Notes: generated by a model not told the origin, from the sequence alone. Counted from the first letter of the stretch, positions 48,491-57,814 are shown. The stretch is 64,000 nucleotides of DNA from Nonomuraea dietziae (GCF_014195505.1 NZ_JACIBV010000001.1:7936001-8000000), one strand, 5' to 3'. Numbers and translations: made by a program.

Positions 48491-49542
48491 AGCGCGGCCA
48501 ACCTCCTGCGCCTGGCCAGCAGGATGAAGACGGGCGCGCCGACCACCGCGCACATGATGCCCACCTGCACCTCTCCGGGGGTCGCGATGACGCGCCCCAC
48601 GATGTCCGCGCCGAGCAGCAGCACCGGCGCCAGCACCGCCGCGTACGGCAGCAGCCACCGCTGGTCGGGCCCCACGACCGCCCTGACCGCGTGCGGCACC
48701 GCCAGCCCGACGAACCACAGCGGCCCAGCCCCCGCGGTGGCCGCGCCGCACAGCAGCGTCACGGCGACGGCGGTCAGCACCCTGGTGCGTCCGACGGCCA
48801 CGCCGAGCGCCCTGCCCGCCTCCTCGCCCAGAGCCAGGGCGTTGAGCGGCTTGGCGAGCAGCAGGCCGAGCGCGATGCCTACCGCCATGAAGGGCACCAG
48901 GCGTATGATCACGTCGGAGGTCTGCGCGGCGAGCGAGCCGGTGAGCCAGAACCTCATCCGGTCGAAGGCCTGGGAGTCCATGCGCAGGATCGCCGAGGAG
49001 ACGGCGGTGAAGACCATGCCGAGCGCCACGCCTGCCAGTGCCAGCCGTACGGGGGAGGCGCCCGAACGCGCGGCCGAGCCGAGCGCGTAGGCCAGCGCGG
49101 AGGCCAGCGCGGCGCCCGCGAAGGCGAACCACACGTAGACGGCGGGGTTGGTGAGACCGAGCAGCCCGATCGCGATCGTCGCGCCGAGCGCCGCGCCCTG
49201 GTTGATGCCGAGCAGCCCCGGATCGGCCAGCGGGTTGCGCGTCAGGCTCTGCATGAGCGCACCCGCGAGACCGAGCGCGGCTCCGACGCCGAGGCCGAGG
49301 ATGGTGCGCGGCACCCGCAGCTCGCGGATCACGGTGTGGTCGCTGGACCCGTCGGGCGCGGTGAAGGCGGTGAGAACCGTCGACAGCGGCACCGAGCGCG
49401 CGCCGAGCGCGACGCTCAGCAACGCGACCAGCACGAGCAGGCCGAGCGCGGCGAGCAGCCCCGCCGCGAGTACGGCGGAGCGGCCCCGTGTGGCGGCGGA
49501 GGGCTCCGTCTTCGCGGTGCCCGCCAGGGGAGGCGCGGTCAT
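48487..49542 (-). CDS. FecCD-type iron-siderophore permease, first subunit
   Basis: This 351-aa membrane protein with about 10 helices has LRVPRTILGLGVGAALGLAG, SLTRNPLADPGLLGINQGAA and GPLWFVGLAVPHAVRAVVG. It is first in the minus-strand operon (permease, permease, ATPase), 21 bp past an iron-box. It is divergent from two substrate-binding protein genes. Confidence 0.92.
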   Translation of the reverse strand: MTAPPLAGTAKTEPSAATRGRSAVLAAGLLAALGLLVLVALLSVALGARSVPLSTVLTAFTAPDGSSDHTVIRELRVPRTILGLGVGAALGLAGALMQSLTRNPLADPGLLGINQGAALGATIAIGLLGLTNPAVYVWFAFAGAALASALAYALGSAARSGASPVRLALAGVALGMVFTAVSSAILRMDSQAFDRMRFWLTGSLAAQTSDVIIRLVPFMAVGIALGLLLAKPLNALALGEEAGRALGVAVGRTRVLTAVAVTLLCGAATAGAGPLWFVGLAVPHAVRAVVGPDQRWLLPYAAVLAPVLLLGADIVGRVIATPGEVQVGIMCAVVGAPVFILLARRRRLAAL

Positions 49543-49563
49543 GTTCCCTCTCGTCGTAAAGGG

Positions 49564-49612
49564 TTAGGCAAGGCTAATCTAACAAGTCGTGAATGAGGTA
49601 AGCCTAGCCTTA
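49564..49612. promoter_or_regulatory. Two iron boxes (IdeR/DmdR type) in the divergent gap
   Basis: TTAGGCAAGGCTAATCTAA (49564-49582) and TGAGGTAAGCCTAGCCTTA (49594-49612) match the 19-bp iron-box consensus TTAGGTTAGGCTAACCTAA with few mismatches. They lie between the permease (49542) and first binding-protein (49622) starts. The iron-loaded DtxR-family repressor is expected to bind both. Confidence 0.85.
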
Positions 49613-49621
49613 GGAGTCGAT

Positions 49622-50557
49622 ATGTCGGTATCCAGGAGAGGGTTCCTGGGCCTCGTGCTCGCGGCCACGGCCTGTGGATCCGAGTCGCGCCCGACCCCGA
49701 CCGTCGCGGCGGGGAAGGCATGGTCCTTCACCGACGACCGCGGCAGGAAGATCGATCTGCCGGCGCGGCCGACCCGGGTGGTCGCCCAGGTCAGCGCCGC
49801 CGCCACGCTGTGGGACTTCGGAGTGCGCCCGATGGCGGTCTTCGGCCCGCACCGCCTGGAGGGCGGCGCCAAGGACCCGGAGGCGGGCGACATCGACATC
49901 ACCAAGGTCCAGGCGATCGGCAACGCGTGGGACGAGTTCGACGTCGAGCGGTACATCGCGCTCAGGCCCGAGGTGCTCATCGCGGGGATGTATCTGAAGA
50001 ACGAGCTGTGGTACGTGCCCGCCAAGTCCAGCGCCGCGATCGAGCAGGTGGCCCCGACCATCGGCATCCAGCAGGAGAACAAGGCGGGCGACGAGCTGAT
50101 CAGGCGCTACGAGCAGCTGGCCGTCGCGCTCGGCGGAGCGGCGCAGGCTCAGGCCAGGGAGAGGTTCGTGGCGGCGGAGAAGGCGCTCGTCAAGGCGGTG
50201 GGGCCGAAGGTGCTGTTCTGTGCCGCCTCGCCCGACCAGTTCTGGGTGTGTGACCCGCGCAGGTTCCCCGACCTGAAGTACCTGCTGTCCAAGGGGCTCG
50301 ACATCGTCGTCCCCGACCGGCCCGACGGCTACTTCGAGACGCTCAGCTGGGAGAACGTCGACAAGTACGAGGCCGATGCGATCTTCCTCGACGCTCGCGC
50401 GCAGTCGATGAAGGCCTCGGAGGTGATCGCGAAGCCGACCTGGCCGAAGGGCGCTCAGGTGTACCCGTGGCGGGCCGAGATGCGCTTCAGCCACCAGGGC
50501 TATGCGGCGCTGCTGGAAGAGCTGGCGGTGAATCTGGCAAAGGTAAGGCTAAGCTAA
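49622..50557 (+). CDS. Siderophore-binding lipoprotein, copy 1
   Basis: The start is ATG 49622, with TTAGGAG 6 nt upstream. The 311-aa lipoprotein begins MSVSRRGFLGLVLAATACGS (twin-arginine-like motif SRRGF and a lipobox Cys19). The PBP2 siderophore-binding fold follows: SFTDDRGRKIDLPARPTRVV, LWDFGVRPMAVFGPH and DADAIFLDARAQ-like elements. It is about half-identical by eye to copy 2 downstream. It delivers ferric siderophore to the divergent permeases. Confidence 0.9.
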   Translation: MSVSRRGFLGLVLAATACGSESRPTPTVAAGKAWSFTDDRGRKIDLPARPTRVVAQVSAAATLWDFGVRPMAVFGPHRLEGGAKDPEAGDIDITKVQAIGNAWDEFDVERYIALRPEVLIAGMYLKNELWYVPAKSSAAIEQVAPTIGIQQENKAGDELIRRYEQLAVALGGAAQAQARERFVAAEKALVKAVGPKVLFCAASPDQFWVCDPRRFPDLKYLLSKGLDIVVPDRPDGYFETLSWENVDKYEADAIFLDARAQSMKASEVIAKPTWPKGAQVYPWRAEMRFSHQGYAALLEELAVNLAKVRLS

Positions 50558-50589
50558 CCTCCAGTCCGTTTTAGGTAGGCCTCACCTTA
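50539..50589 (+). promoter_or_regulatory. Two iron boxes before the second binding protein
   Basis: TTAGGTAGGCCTCACCTTA (50571-50589) lies just upstream of the second lipoprotein gene. A weaker copy, AAAGGTAAGGCTAAGCTAA (50539-50557), overlaps the end and stop codon of the first. Copy 2 therefore seems to have its own iron control. Confidence 0.75.
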
Positions 50590-50599
50590 GGAGTTCCAA

Positions 50600-51616
50600 A
50601 TGTCGGTATCCCGTAGGGGATTCGTCGCGGCGGCCACCGGCCTGGGCGCCCTCCTGGCCCTCGCCGCCTGCGGCGGGGAGCCGGCGTCCGCGCCCGCCGC
50701 CTCCGCCGCGAACGCCGCGCAGACGAGCGCCGCCACCCCCTTCTCCTACACCGACGACCGCGGCAAGAAGATAGACCTGCCGAAGACGCCCACGAAGATC
50801 GTCGCGCAGGTCGGCTCGGCCGCCGCGCTCTGGGACTTCGGCGTGCGCCCCATCGCCGTCTTCGGCCCCCACAAGCTCGAGAACGGCAAGACCGATCCCC
50901 AGGTCGGCAACGTGGACATCACCAAGGTCCAGGGCCTGGGCAACGTGTGGGACGAGTTCAACGTCGAGCAGTACATCGGCCTGCAGCCCGAGCTCCTGGT
51001 CAGCAGCATGTACCTGAAGGACGACCTCTGGTACGTGCCCGCCAAGTCCAAGGACACGATCGAGAAGGTCGCCCCCACCGCGGGCGTCATGCTCACCGGC
51101 AGGAACGCCACCGAGGTCATCACCAAGTACGGCGAGCTGGCCGCCAAGCTCGGCGCGAACCTCGACGCCCCCGAGATCACCCAGGCCAAGACCCGCTACG
51201 AGGCGGCGCTGGCCGAGCTCGAGAAGCTCGCGGCGAAGGGCCTGACGATCGAGCTGGTCTCCGGCAGCCCCGACGCGATGTACGTCTCGACGCCCGAGAT
51301 GGTCCCCGACTTCAAGCTGCTGAGCGACGCGGGGCTCGACATCGTCAAGCCCAAGGTCGACGCCCAGGGCTACTTCGAGCCGCTGAGCTGGGAGAACGCC
51401 GACAAGTACAAGGCGGACGTCGTGCTGTTCGACAGCAGGACCCAGGCGCTCGGCCTGGAGGAGATGAGGAAGAAGCCGACCTTCGCCAAGCTTCCCGCGG
51501 TCGCCAAGGGCCAGATCTACCCGATGTGGGTGGAGACTCCTTACAGCTACCAGAAGTGGGCCGACCAGCTCGAAGAGCTCGTCGCCAACCTGCGGAAGGC
51601 TAGTAAGCTCCCCTGA
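50600..51616 (+). CDS. Siderophore-binding lipoprotein, copy 2
   Basis: This 338-aa lipoprotein starts MSVSRRGFVAAATGLGALLA with lipobox LAAC (Cys24). It is closely similar to copy 1: YTDDRGKKIDLPKTPTKIVA, LWDFGVRPIAVFGPHKLENG, NVWDEFNVEQYIGLQPELLV and LWYVPAKSKDTIEKVAPTAG. AGGAG lies 8 nt before the ATG. It has its own iron box. Its 3' end overlaps the helicase-like gene by 17 bp. The two receptors may bind different siderophores. Confidence 0.9.
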   Translation: MSVSRRGFVAAATGLGALLALAACGGEPASAPAASAANAAQTSAATPFSYTDDRGKKIDLPKTPTKIVAQVGSAAALWDFGVRPIAVFGPHKLENGKTDPQVGNVDITKVQGLGNVWDEFNVEQYIGLQPELLVSSMYLKDDLWYVPAKSKDTIEKVAPTAGVMLTGRNATEVITKYGELAAKLGANLDAPEITQAKTRYEAALAELEKLAAKGLTIELVSGSPDAMYVSTPEMVPDFKLLSDAGLDIVKPKVDAQGYFEPLSWENADKYKADVVLFDSRTQALGLEEMRKKPTFAKLPAVAKGQIYPMWVETPYSYQKWADQLEELVANLRKASKLP

Positions 51617-54012
51617 CCTCGACGATCTCGGCCAGCGGGAACTCGAGGTAGTCGCCCGCCTCCTCGCACCAGGCGTCGAGCGTGCCGCCGCGTAGCTCGC
51701 CGTGGCTTATCGTCGCGGTCAGCCCGTCGGTCAGCGTGATGCCCGCCCGCACCCCGCGGTCGACGACGAAGCCGAGCAGCGACTGCTGGGCGGTCGGCAG
51801 CCTGGTGGCGTTCCTGCCGATGATGGCCCAGGTGCGGCCGTTCTGCTCGGCGCCCTCCTGCGACTCCAGCAGGCGGCGGGCGTGCTCGTGCGGGTCGGGC
51901 GGCGGCTCGGCCAGGGCGTAGGCCCCGTGGTGGAGCTGGGAGTCGAGCTCGGCCACCTGGCCGCCGGGCAGCAGGATCAGCTTGCCGTTCTGCGCGTCGG
52001 AGCCTGCGCTTTTGGAGCGCCTGATGGTGATCTCCCCCGTGTCGGCGATCGGCACGGGGGCGTAGCCGTTCTCGCGCAGCGCTGCCAGTGTGCGCTCGGC
52101 GGGTGTGGAGCTGACCAGCACGGTGGGGGCCAGCAGCCGCAGCCCCAGCCTGGACAGGCGGCGATGCGCGGCGATCTCGGCCAGCAGCGCGGGGTCGGAG
52201 GCCTGCACGATGCAGGCCACCGTCGTCACCGTCACCTCACCGTGCCTGCGCGCGACGTCGCGCACGAGGTACTCCAGCGGCTGGGGGATCTGACCGACCT
52301 CGCTCAGCTCGGCGAGCAGCTCGTCGGCGTCGTAGCCCACGTCGAGCGCGCCGCGGACGCTCTCGGTGGTGAAGCGCCACACCGAGGCGGCCCCCCGCGA
52401 CTCGCGCTCGGCCACCCTGTCGAGCAGCTCGGCCAGCTCGGTGGAGGGCGGGGCCCGTGACCACCGCGGTCAGGTCGGGGCCGAACAGCGCGCTCCTGCG
52501 CACGCTGGCCAGCGCCCTGGTCGAGGCCTCCACCAGCACGGGGTCGTGCTCGACGAGCGGGACGGTGTCGTCGTTCTCGTCGCCCGCGTGGGCGGCCAGC
52601 CCCGCCAGCGCCCTTCCGAGGTCGGTGAGCGCGTCGTTGGCCAGCACGCCGAGCAGCCTGGCCTCCTCGAGCGCCGCCGCCGCGCAGTCGGTCAGCAGGG
52701 CCTGGTCGAGCAGCGGCGCGTGCCAGTGGGCGTTGCGGACCAGGCTGCCCCTGTCAGCGAAGGCGGTGCCCGAGGGCAGGTGCGACAGCACCCCCAGCAC
52801 GGCCCTGCGGACCCTGGCGACGGCCGCGCCGCTCTGGTCGTCGCCGAGGACGGTGGGGTACTTGCCCTCGATCTTGCGCAGCGACGAGCGCTCCATGCGC
52901 CACCAGGCCGACAGCAGCACCCGCAGCCTGGCCGAGCCCTCGTCGAGCCGCCACCTGTCGAAGCGCTCGGTGGGGACCATGCCGCCCGACTTCTCGTCGA
53001 AGGCCAGCAGCCTGGAGACCGCGCAGATCTCCAGCAGCAGCCTGGTCTCGTCCTCGTCGCAGCCGGTCTCCTTGGCGACCCTGCGCACCTCGCGCACGCC
53101 CACTCCGCCGGTCTTCAGCAGCGGCAGCGGGGTCTTGGCGGTGTTGTCGAGCAGCGCCGCGCACCGTTCGACGACGTGCGGGGCGGCCAGTGTCATCAGG
53201 TGGTCGACCTCTTCGGGATCGACGGGGATCGTCGCGATCTCGGGAGGCTCGGGGGAGAAGGGCGGGTGGTAGCCGGGCCCGCGCACCGACAGCGCGACCT
53301 CGCGCGGCATCTCGGCGACCTCCCATCGAGGGCGGTAGAGCAGGCCGTGGTCGGCGGCCCACTTCTCCGGCGTGCCCAGCATCACGAACCTGCCGCCGTC
53401 GACGTCGCGGACGGGGCCGTCCCACGCGAAGTCGGCCAGCAGCCGCTCGGTGCCCTCGGGGGCGTTGCGCAGCAGGGCCGCCAGCCGTACGCCGTCGGAG
53501 AGCACCTCGGTCACCCTGGCGATCGTGCGCCGCTTGTTGCCGTGGGGCGGGAGGCCGAGGTTGCGGGCCAGCGCGCGCAGGGTGTCGTTGCTGACGGTCC
53601 AGGAGTTGAGGTAGTGGTCGAGCGGCTCGCCGAGGCCGAGAGGCGCCGCCCACCAGCGGGAGACCGCCTCGGCCAGGTGGACGCGGCCCTCGTCGTCGGG
53701 CCAGGCCAGCGCGTGGTCGTAGAGGACGTCGAGCCAGGGGGTGAGCGTGGCGACGGGCGCGTCGAGGAAGGCGGCGAGGCGATCGGGCGGAGTGCGGTCG
53801 CCGAGCACCAGGCAGGCCTGCGCGATCTCCAGACACGGCAGCGGGAGCGCCCGCATGGCCTCCATGACGGCGAAGCCGTTGCCCAGGCGCTGGGCGAGCG
53901 TGTCGAGCCGCCGCGGCCACGGTGCCGCTATGGCGTCAGGTCGGTTGGAGAGGACGCGCGCGAGCCTCGCTTCGTCCAGTGTTCGCAGCCAGCCGAGCAG
54001 GTGATCATCCAT
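51600..54012 (-). CDS. Helicase-C3 / XPB-Ssl2-like protein with a one-base frameshift
   Basis: Two frames of one gene join near 52446-52455 in the GGGCGGGGCCC tract. The first (54012 down) ends its family match at DLTAVVTGPA; the second continues as STELAELLDRVAERESRGAA to TAG at 51600. Removing one C gives about 803 residues. The family (PF13625, helicase conserved C-terminal domain 3) is similar to the mycobacterial protein encoded beside the XPB-like helicase gene. Marks are LLGWLRTLDEARLARVLSNR at the N-terminus and SVWRFTTESVRGALDVGYDA near the C-terminus. No Walker A is seen, so it is probably not an active helicase. It is a pseudogene or a sequencing error. Confidence 0.8.
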
Positions 54013-54087
54013 CTGTCAGCACTCTCAGTGGGTCGCGCGCGGGGACTCGCCTTGAGCCTTGACCATCCACGTGGCCCTCACTACCAA

Positions 54088-54134
54088 TGAGAAACGTGCG
54101 TCACAGACTCGGAGGCTGGCGCACGTTTTTCTCA
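54088..54134. terminator. Terminator between HATPase and helicase-like genes
   Basis: The arms TGAGAAACGTGCG (54088-54100) and CGCACGTTTTTCTCA (54120-54134) pair with a 2-nt bulge; the second arm holds five Ts. They lie 60-105 nt beyond the HATPase stop on the minus strand. The 180-bp gap 54013-54193 shows no gene. Confidence 0.6.
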
Positions 54135-54193
54135 TGTGATGCGAGGCAGAACTCAGCATACGCGCTCGTTGCCCGGGTGTCCGGGCTTCGCAC

Positions 54194-54703
54194 TCAGGAG
54201 AGAACGGCCCAGACGATCTTCCCGTACGGCGAGAGCGCCGACCAGCCCCAGCGCAGGCTCAGCGACTCCACGATGTGCAGTCCGAGCCCTCCGACGTCGA
54301 GCGGGCCCGGGTAGCGCAGCACGGGAACGGAGGCGGCGGGATCGGTGAACGCGCAGGTGACCAGCGCGCCTCTGCGCACCAGCGACATGCGCACCGGCTC
54401 GTGGTGCCTGGCCTCGGCCAGGGTGAGGCCGTGGCGCAGCGCGTTGGTGGCCAGCTCGGAGACCACGAGCTCCATGCTGTCGGAGAGCTCGCCGAGCCCC
54501 CAGCCCGAGAGCGTGCCGAGGGTGAAGCTGCGGGCGGAGTGGACGGAGGCGGCCGAGGGCGGCAGGACGAAGGTGGCGCTGGCGCCGATCGCCGTGCCGG
54601 GAACGAGGAGGTCGCGCGCCGCCTCAGGCCACCAGCCGACCGGGGGCCACCAGTCGAGGGTGGTCCACAGGCCGAGGGGTTTGGTGGACTGCACATTGAT
54701 CAT
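54194..54703 (-). CDS. ATP-binding SpoIIAB/RsbW-like anti-sigma-type protein
   Basis: The start is placed at ATG 54703 (169 residues); an in-frame start at 54913 would add an unusual Cys-rich leader. The HATPase fold shows ELSDSMELVVSELATNALRH (N box), then FTDPAASVPV and DVGGLGLHIVESLSLRWGW (G box). These single-domain kinases regulate sigma factors or, in actinomycetes, sit next to XRE/DUF397 pairs. It is divergent from the XRE gene. No Shine-Dalgarno sequence precedes the ATG. Confidence 0.85.
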   Translation of the reverse strand: MINVQSTKPLGLWTTLDWWPPVGWWPEAARDLLVPGTAIGASATFVLPPSAASVHSARSFTLGTLSGWGLGELSDSMELVVSELATNALRHGLTLAEARHHEPVRMSLVRRGALVTCAFTDPAASVPVLRYPGPLDVGGLGLHIVESLSLRWGWSALSPYGKIVWAVLS

Positions 54704-54882
54704 TCTGGGGCAGAGTCTCGTGCAGGTGCAAGAGCGAATGCACGTGCAGAAGTAGGGGCCAGCCGCTACGGTTTGCCAGGTATCGGTAAATCGGGTGGCA
54801 AAGGGGGATCTTGTCGCGACCCATGATCTTTGGGGCGCGAGGTGACAGACTGTCTGGTACGGAAACGACCAAGGAGCAGCAC

Positions 54883-55749
54883 GTGTCCATGGATCCGCCG
54901 GGTTCTGGCTCAACCGTTCGGCGCATCATGCTCGGCGCCAGCCTGCGTCGCCTGCGCGAGGAGCGCGGACTCACCCGTGATGTGGCCGGATTCCACATCA
55001 GGGCCTCCGAGTCCAAGATCAGCCGCATGGAGCTCGGCCGCGTCGGCTTCAAGACACGTGATGTGGAAGACCTTCTCACGCTGTACGGCGTCAGCGACGA
55101 CGCCGAGCGGCGGGCCCTGCTGGAAATGGTCCGCGAAGCCAACACCCCCGGGTGGTGGCACAAGTACTCTGCCGTCCTTCCCCAGTGGTTCTCCACCTAT
55201 GTGGGCCTGGAGGAGGCCGCGAGCCTGATCCGCACCTACGAGGTGCAGTTCGTGCCCGGCCTGCTGCAGACGGCGAACTACGCCAGGGCGGTCTACCAGC
55301 TCGGCAACCCCGACGCCACTCCCGAGGACATCGATCAGCGCGTGCATCTGCGCATGCAGCGGCAGGAGCGCTTCACCCGCAAGGACGGCCCCCGTCTGTG
55401 GGCGGTCATTGACGAGGCGACCCTGCGGAGGACGATCGGCGGCGGAGAGGTCATGTCCGAACAGCTTCAGCATCTGCTGCACGTGGCGACCTTCCCCAAC
55501 ATCACCATTCAGGTGATGCCCTTCAGGTACGGCATGCACGCCGCCGAAGGGGGCGCCTTCAGCATCATGCGGTTTCCCGAGTCCGACCTGTCGGACGTCG
55601 TCTACGTCGAACAGCTCTGGGGTGCCCTGTACCTGGACAAGCGTGAGGACATCGACCCGTACCTCACCGCCATGGAGCAGCTGTGCGTGGAGAGCACCAC
55701 GCCGGGCGGCACCGTGGAGCTCATCGACGGTCTTCTCAGAAAGATGTAG
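54883..55749 (+). CDS. XRE-family regulator with DUF5753 domain
   Basis: The start is GTG 54883 because AAGGAG lies 6 nt upstream; ATG 54889 also fits. The 288-aa protein has a helix-turn-helix (about 14-70: LGASLRRLREERGLTRDVAG, HIRASESKISRMELGRVGFK). A C-terminal DUF5753 domain follows (about 105-280: EEAASLIRTYEVQFVPGLLQ, TANYARAVYQ, IDEATLRRTIGGGEVMSEQL, IQVMPFRYGMHAAEGGAFSI). It is the WhiJ-like regulator paired with the DUF397 gene that starts at the next base after its stop. Confidence 0.92.
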   Translation: MSMDPPGSGSTVRRIMLGASLRRLREERGLTRDVAGFHIRASESKISRMELGRVGFKTRDVEDLLTLYGVSDDAERRALLEMVREANTPGWWHKYSAVLPQWFSTYVGLEEAASLIRTYEVQFVPGLLQTANYARAVYQLGNPDATPEDIDQRVHLRMQRQERFTRKDGPRLWAVIDEATLRRTIGGGEVMSEQLQHLLHVATFPNITIQVMPFRYGMHAAEGGAFSIMRFPESDLSDVVYVEQLWGALYLDKREDIDPYLTAMEQLCVESTTPGGTVELIDGLLRKM

Positions 55750-55986
55750 ATGGAGCACACCTACAACGGCATGCCCGCCACCGACCTCACCGAGGTCGCC
55801 TGGCGCAAGAGCCGCTACAGCAACTCGCAGGGCAACTGCGTGGAGCTCGCGGAGCTTCCAGACGGCGGGATCGCGGTTCGCAACTCGCGCTTCCCCGAGG
55901 GCCCCGCGCTGATCTACACCCGTGACGAGATCCGGGCCCTGGTGCTCGGGGTGAAGGACGGGGAGTTCGACGGCCTGCTGGTTTAA
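55750..55986 (+). CDS. DUF397-family protein
   Basis: The ATG directly follows the XRE stop codon. The 78-aa protein has the DUF397 signature WRKSRYSNSQGNCVELAEL and GIAVRNSRFPEGPALIYTRD. DUF397 proteins (BldB-like in Streptomyces) act with WhiJ-like XRE regulators in developmental control. A strong hairpin follows. Confidence 0.93.
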   Translation: MEHTYNGMPATDLTEVAWRKSRYSNSQGNCVELAELPDGGIAVRNSRFPEGPALIYTRDEIRALVLGVKDGEFDGLLV

Positions 55987-55999
55987 CACGGTGTTCACC

Positions 56000-56031
56000 T
56001 CCGGCGCACCCGCTTAACGGGGTGCGCCGGA
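56000..56031 (+). terminator. Terminator after DUF397
   Basis: A perfect 12-bp stem TCCGGCGCACCC/GGGTGCGCCGGA with an 8-nt loop begins 14 nt after the DUF397 stop codon. Confidence 0.75.
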
Positions 56032-56073
56032 AGGCGTAATAGTCCGGTCTCGAGGCTCCTGCAGGATTCACTC

Positions 56074-56331
56074 ATGATCGACCAGATGACGCTCTACCCG
56101 ATCGCCGACGACGTGCTCATCGCGCCAGGCGGCAAGGTGGTGATCCGCACCTACGGCGTGGGCGCCGCCGTCCCCGACGGGACGGTCTCCTACCGCACCT
56201 GGGTCACGGGGGTGCGTGACCAGCCCCGCTACTGGCACTGGGGTCACTTCGAGGACGCCGCCTCGGGGCACCGCAGGGTGCTGGAGTGGCTCACCGGGCG
56301 CGGTCCCCAGCCGGTGCCTGCCGTGGCCTGA
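56074..56331 (+). CDS. Small hypothetical protein
   Basis: This 85-aa protein begins MIDQMTLYPIADDVLIAPGG and ends with VLEWLTGRGPQPVPAVA. It has a central beta-rich part with VSYRTWVTGVRDQPRYWHWG. I do not recognise a family. It is soluble, with no signal peptide. It follows the DUF397 terminator and is followed by about 115 bp with no gene. Confidence 0.6.
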   Translation: MIDQMTLYPIADDVLIAPGGKVVIRTYGVGAAVPDGTVSYRTWVTGVRDQPRYWHWGHFEDAASGHRRVLEWLTGRGPQPVPAVA

Positions 56332-56447
56332 TCACCAAGGGACGTGCCGGTTCGGCCGATTACCGACCTTGGACCCACTTGTGCACGTCTCTCGTTGAGA
56401 TACGCTCGAACCCGAGCAATCGCTTGGTTCGATCTCGGGAGGCCCGT

Positions 56448-57209
56448 GTGCGACGAGGGATCCACCTGCTCGAGGAGGTCGACTTCCGGCCGATGAACTC
56501 CCGCAGGCCGCTGGAGTACCTCACCTGGCTGACGCGCTACAAGCAGGAGGACGCCGGGCGCGCCGCGCCCGAACTGACCGAGGGGATGTCCATCCGCTCC
56601 CGCGAGATCGACCTCGTGGGCGCCTTCTACGCCGTCGGCATCACCGGCCACCAGCAGTTCAAGGCCGTCACGCTGTGGGACTGCCACGGCGGGTGGGAGG
56701 GCGGCTGGCGGCAGATGATGGAGATCTACTCGGGCGTCGACTCGCGCCTGTTCCTGTCCGACATCGACGACCTGCGCTTCTCGGCCTTCTCCAGGCCGCT
56801 CGGCGCCGTCCACGGCAGCCCCGCGCTGTCCTCGACGCGGCCCGCTCCGCTGTTCGTCTTCGAGAGCGCCTCCGTACGGCCGGGCGCCGCCCTCGACTAC
56901 CTCGAGGCCGTCCGCTCCGAACGCCTGCCCATCCTGGCCGACCACGGCCACACGCTGGTCGGCCTGTACGAGGTGCTGTTCTGCGACAGCGAGGTCGTCA
57001 CGGTCTGGGGCACCACCCTCGACGCGCACCTGGCCACGCAGCGGGCCAGGGACGCCGCCCTCGGGCTCGACGACGAGGCCGTTCCCGACGAGCGGCTGCT
57101 CACCTGGGGCAAGCGGGCCCGCGACTACCTGTCGGGGCCCTGGAGGGAGACGCTTCTGGTGCCGTTCCCCGGTAGCAGGCTCTCGCCTACACCGGCGCGT
57201 TCCAGTTGA
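56448..57209 (+). CDS. Hypothetical protein, possibly NIPSNAP-like
   Basis: The start is GTG 56448 because GGGAGG lies 5 nt upstream (253 residues). The N-terminal half has EEVDFRPMNSRRPLEYLTWL and an aromatic motif TLWDCHGGWEGGWRQMMEIY. The C-terminal half, FVFESASVRPGAALDYLEAV...LVGLYEVLFCDSEVVTVWGT, resembles a dimeric alpha-beta barrel such as NIPSNAP. Family assignment is tentative. It is soluble by sequence. Its 3' end overlaps the histidine phosphatase gene by 23 bp. Confidence 0.6.
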   Translation: MRRGIHLLEEVDFRPMNSRRPLEYLTWLTRYKQEDAGRAAPELTEGMSIRSREIDLVGAFYAVGITGHQQFKAVTLWDCHGGWEGGWRQMMEIYSGVDSRLFLSDIDDLRFSAFSRPLGAVHGSPALSSTRPAPLFVFESASVRPGAALDYLEAVRSERLPILADHGHTLVGLYEVLFCDSEVVTVWGTTLDAHLATQRARDAALGLDDEAVPDERLLTWGKRARDYLSGPWRETLLVPFPGSRLSPTPARSS

Positions 57210-57768
57210 GGATCACCGGCTCGGCGTGCTCGAAGCCCAGCCGGGAGTAGGTCCCGGTGTCGAGCCTGAAGAACCTGCCGTTCTGCGGCGGCAGGCCCAG
57301 CCATCTGGCGGTGAGCACGCGCAGGAAGTGACCGTGCGCGACCAGCGCCACCTGGCCCTCGGCCCCCTTCGCCCGCGCGATCACCCGGTCGGCCCTGGCC
57401 GCCACCTGCTCGGCGCTCTCGCCCGGGTGGTCGTGGTCGCCGGGGACCACGCCGTCCCTCCACAGGTACCAGCCAGGACGGCTCTCGCGGATCGTCGGCG
57501 TGGTGATGCCCTCGTAGCCGCCGTAGTCCCACTCCCACAGGTCCTGGTCGACCTCGTAGTCGGTCAGTCCCGCCAGGTCGGCGGTACGGCGCGCCCTGGC
57601 CGCGGGGCTCACCAGCACCAGGTCGAAGGAGCGCGCCTTCACCAGCGGGGCCAGCGCCCTCGCCTGGTCCTCGCCGTGGGGGGTCAGCGGCAGGTCGGTG
57701 CGGCCGGTGTGGCGGCCCGCCCTGCTCCACTCGGTCTCGCCGTGTCTCAAGAGCATCATCTCGTCCAT
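57187..57768 (-). CDS. Histidine phosphatase (phosphoglycerate mutase-like)
   Basis: The start is placed at ATG 57768 (193 residues). The catalytic RHG motif is in MLLRHGETEWSRAGRHTGRT (His about 9). Further marks are LVLVSPAARARRTADLAGL, LWEWDYGGYEGITTPTIRES, GESAEQVAARADRVI and ALVAHGHFLRVLTARWLGLP (second His). It belongs to the acid phosphatase/SixA branch. The substrate is unknown. It is convergent with the NIPSNAP-like gene (23-bp overlap). Confidence 0.9.
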   Translation of the reverse strand: MDEMMLLRHGETEWSRAGRHTGRTDLPLTPHGEDQARALAPLVKARSFDLVLVSPAARARRTADLAGLTDYEVDQDLWEWDYGGYEGITTPTIRESRPGWYLWRDGVVPGDHDHPGESAEQVAARADRVIARAKGAEGQVALVAHGHFLRVLTARWLGLPPQNGRFFRLDTGTYSRLGFEHAEPVILNWNAPV

Positions 57769-57814
57769 ATCAGGACCATCATCTCCGACCGCGCCCGCTC
57801 GCCTTCCCGCCGGG

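Noticed and set aside
54846-54856. CAGACTGTCTG palindrome before the XRE gene
   Set aside because: It is only 11 bp, has no second copy and no conserved context that I can judge; left out as a feature.
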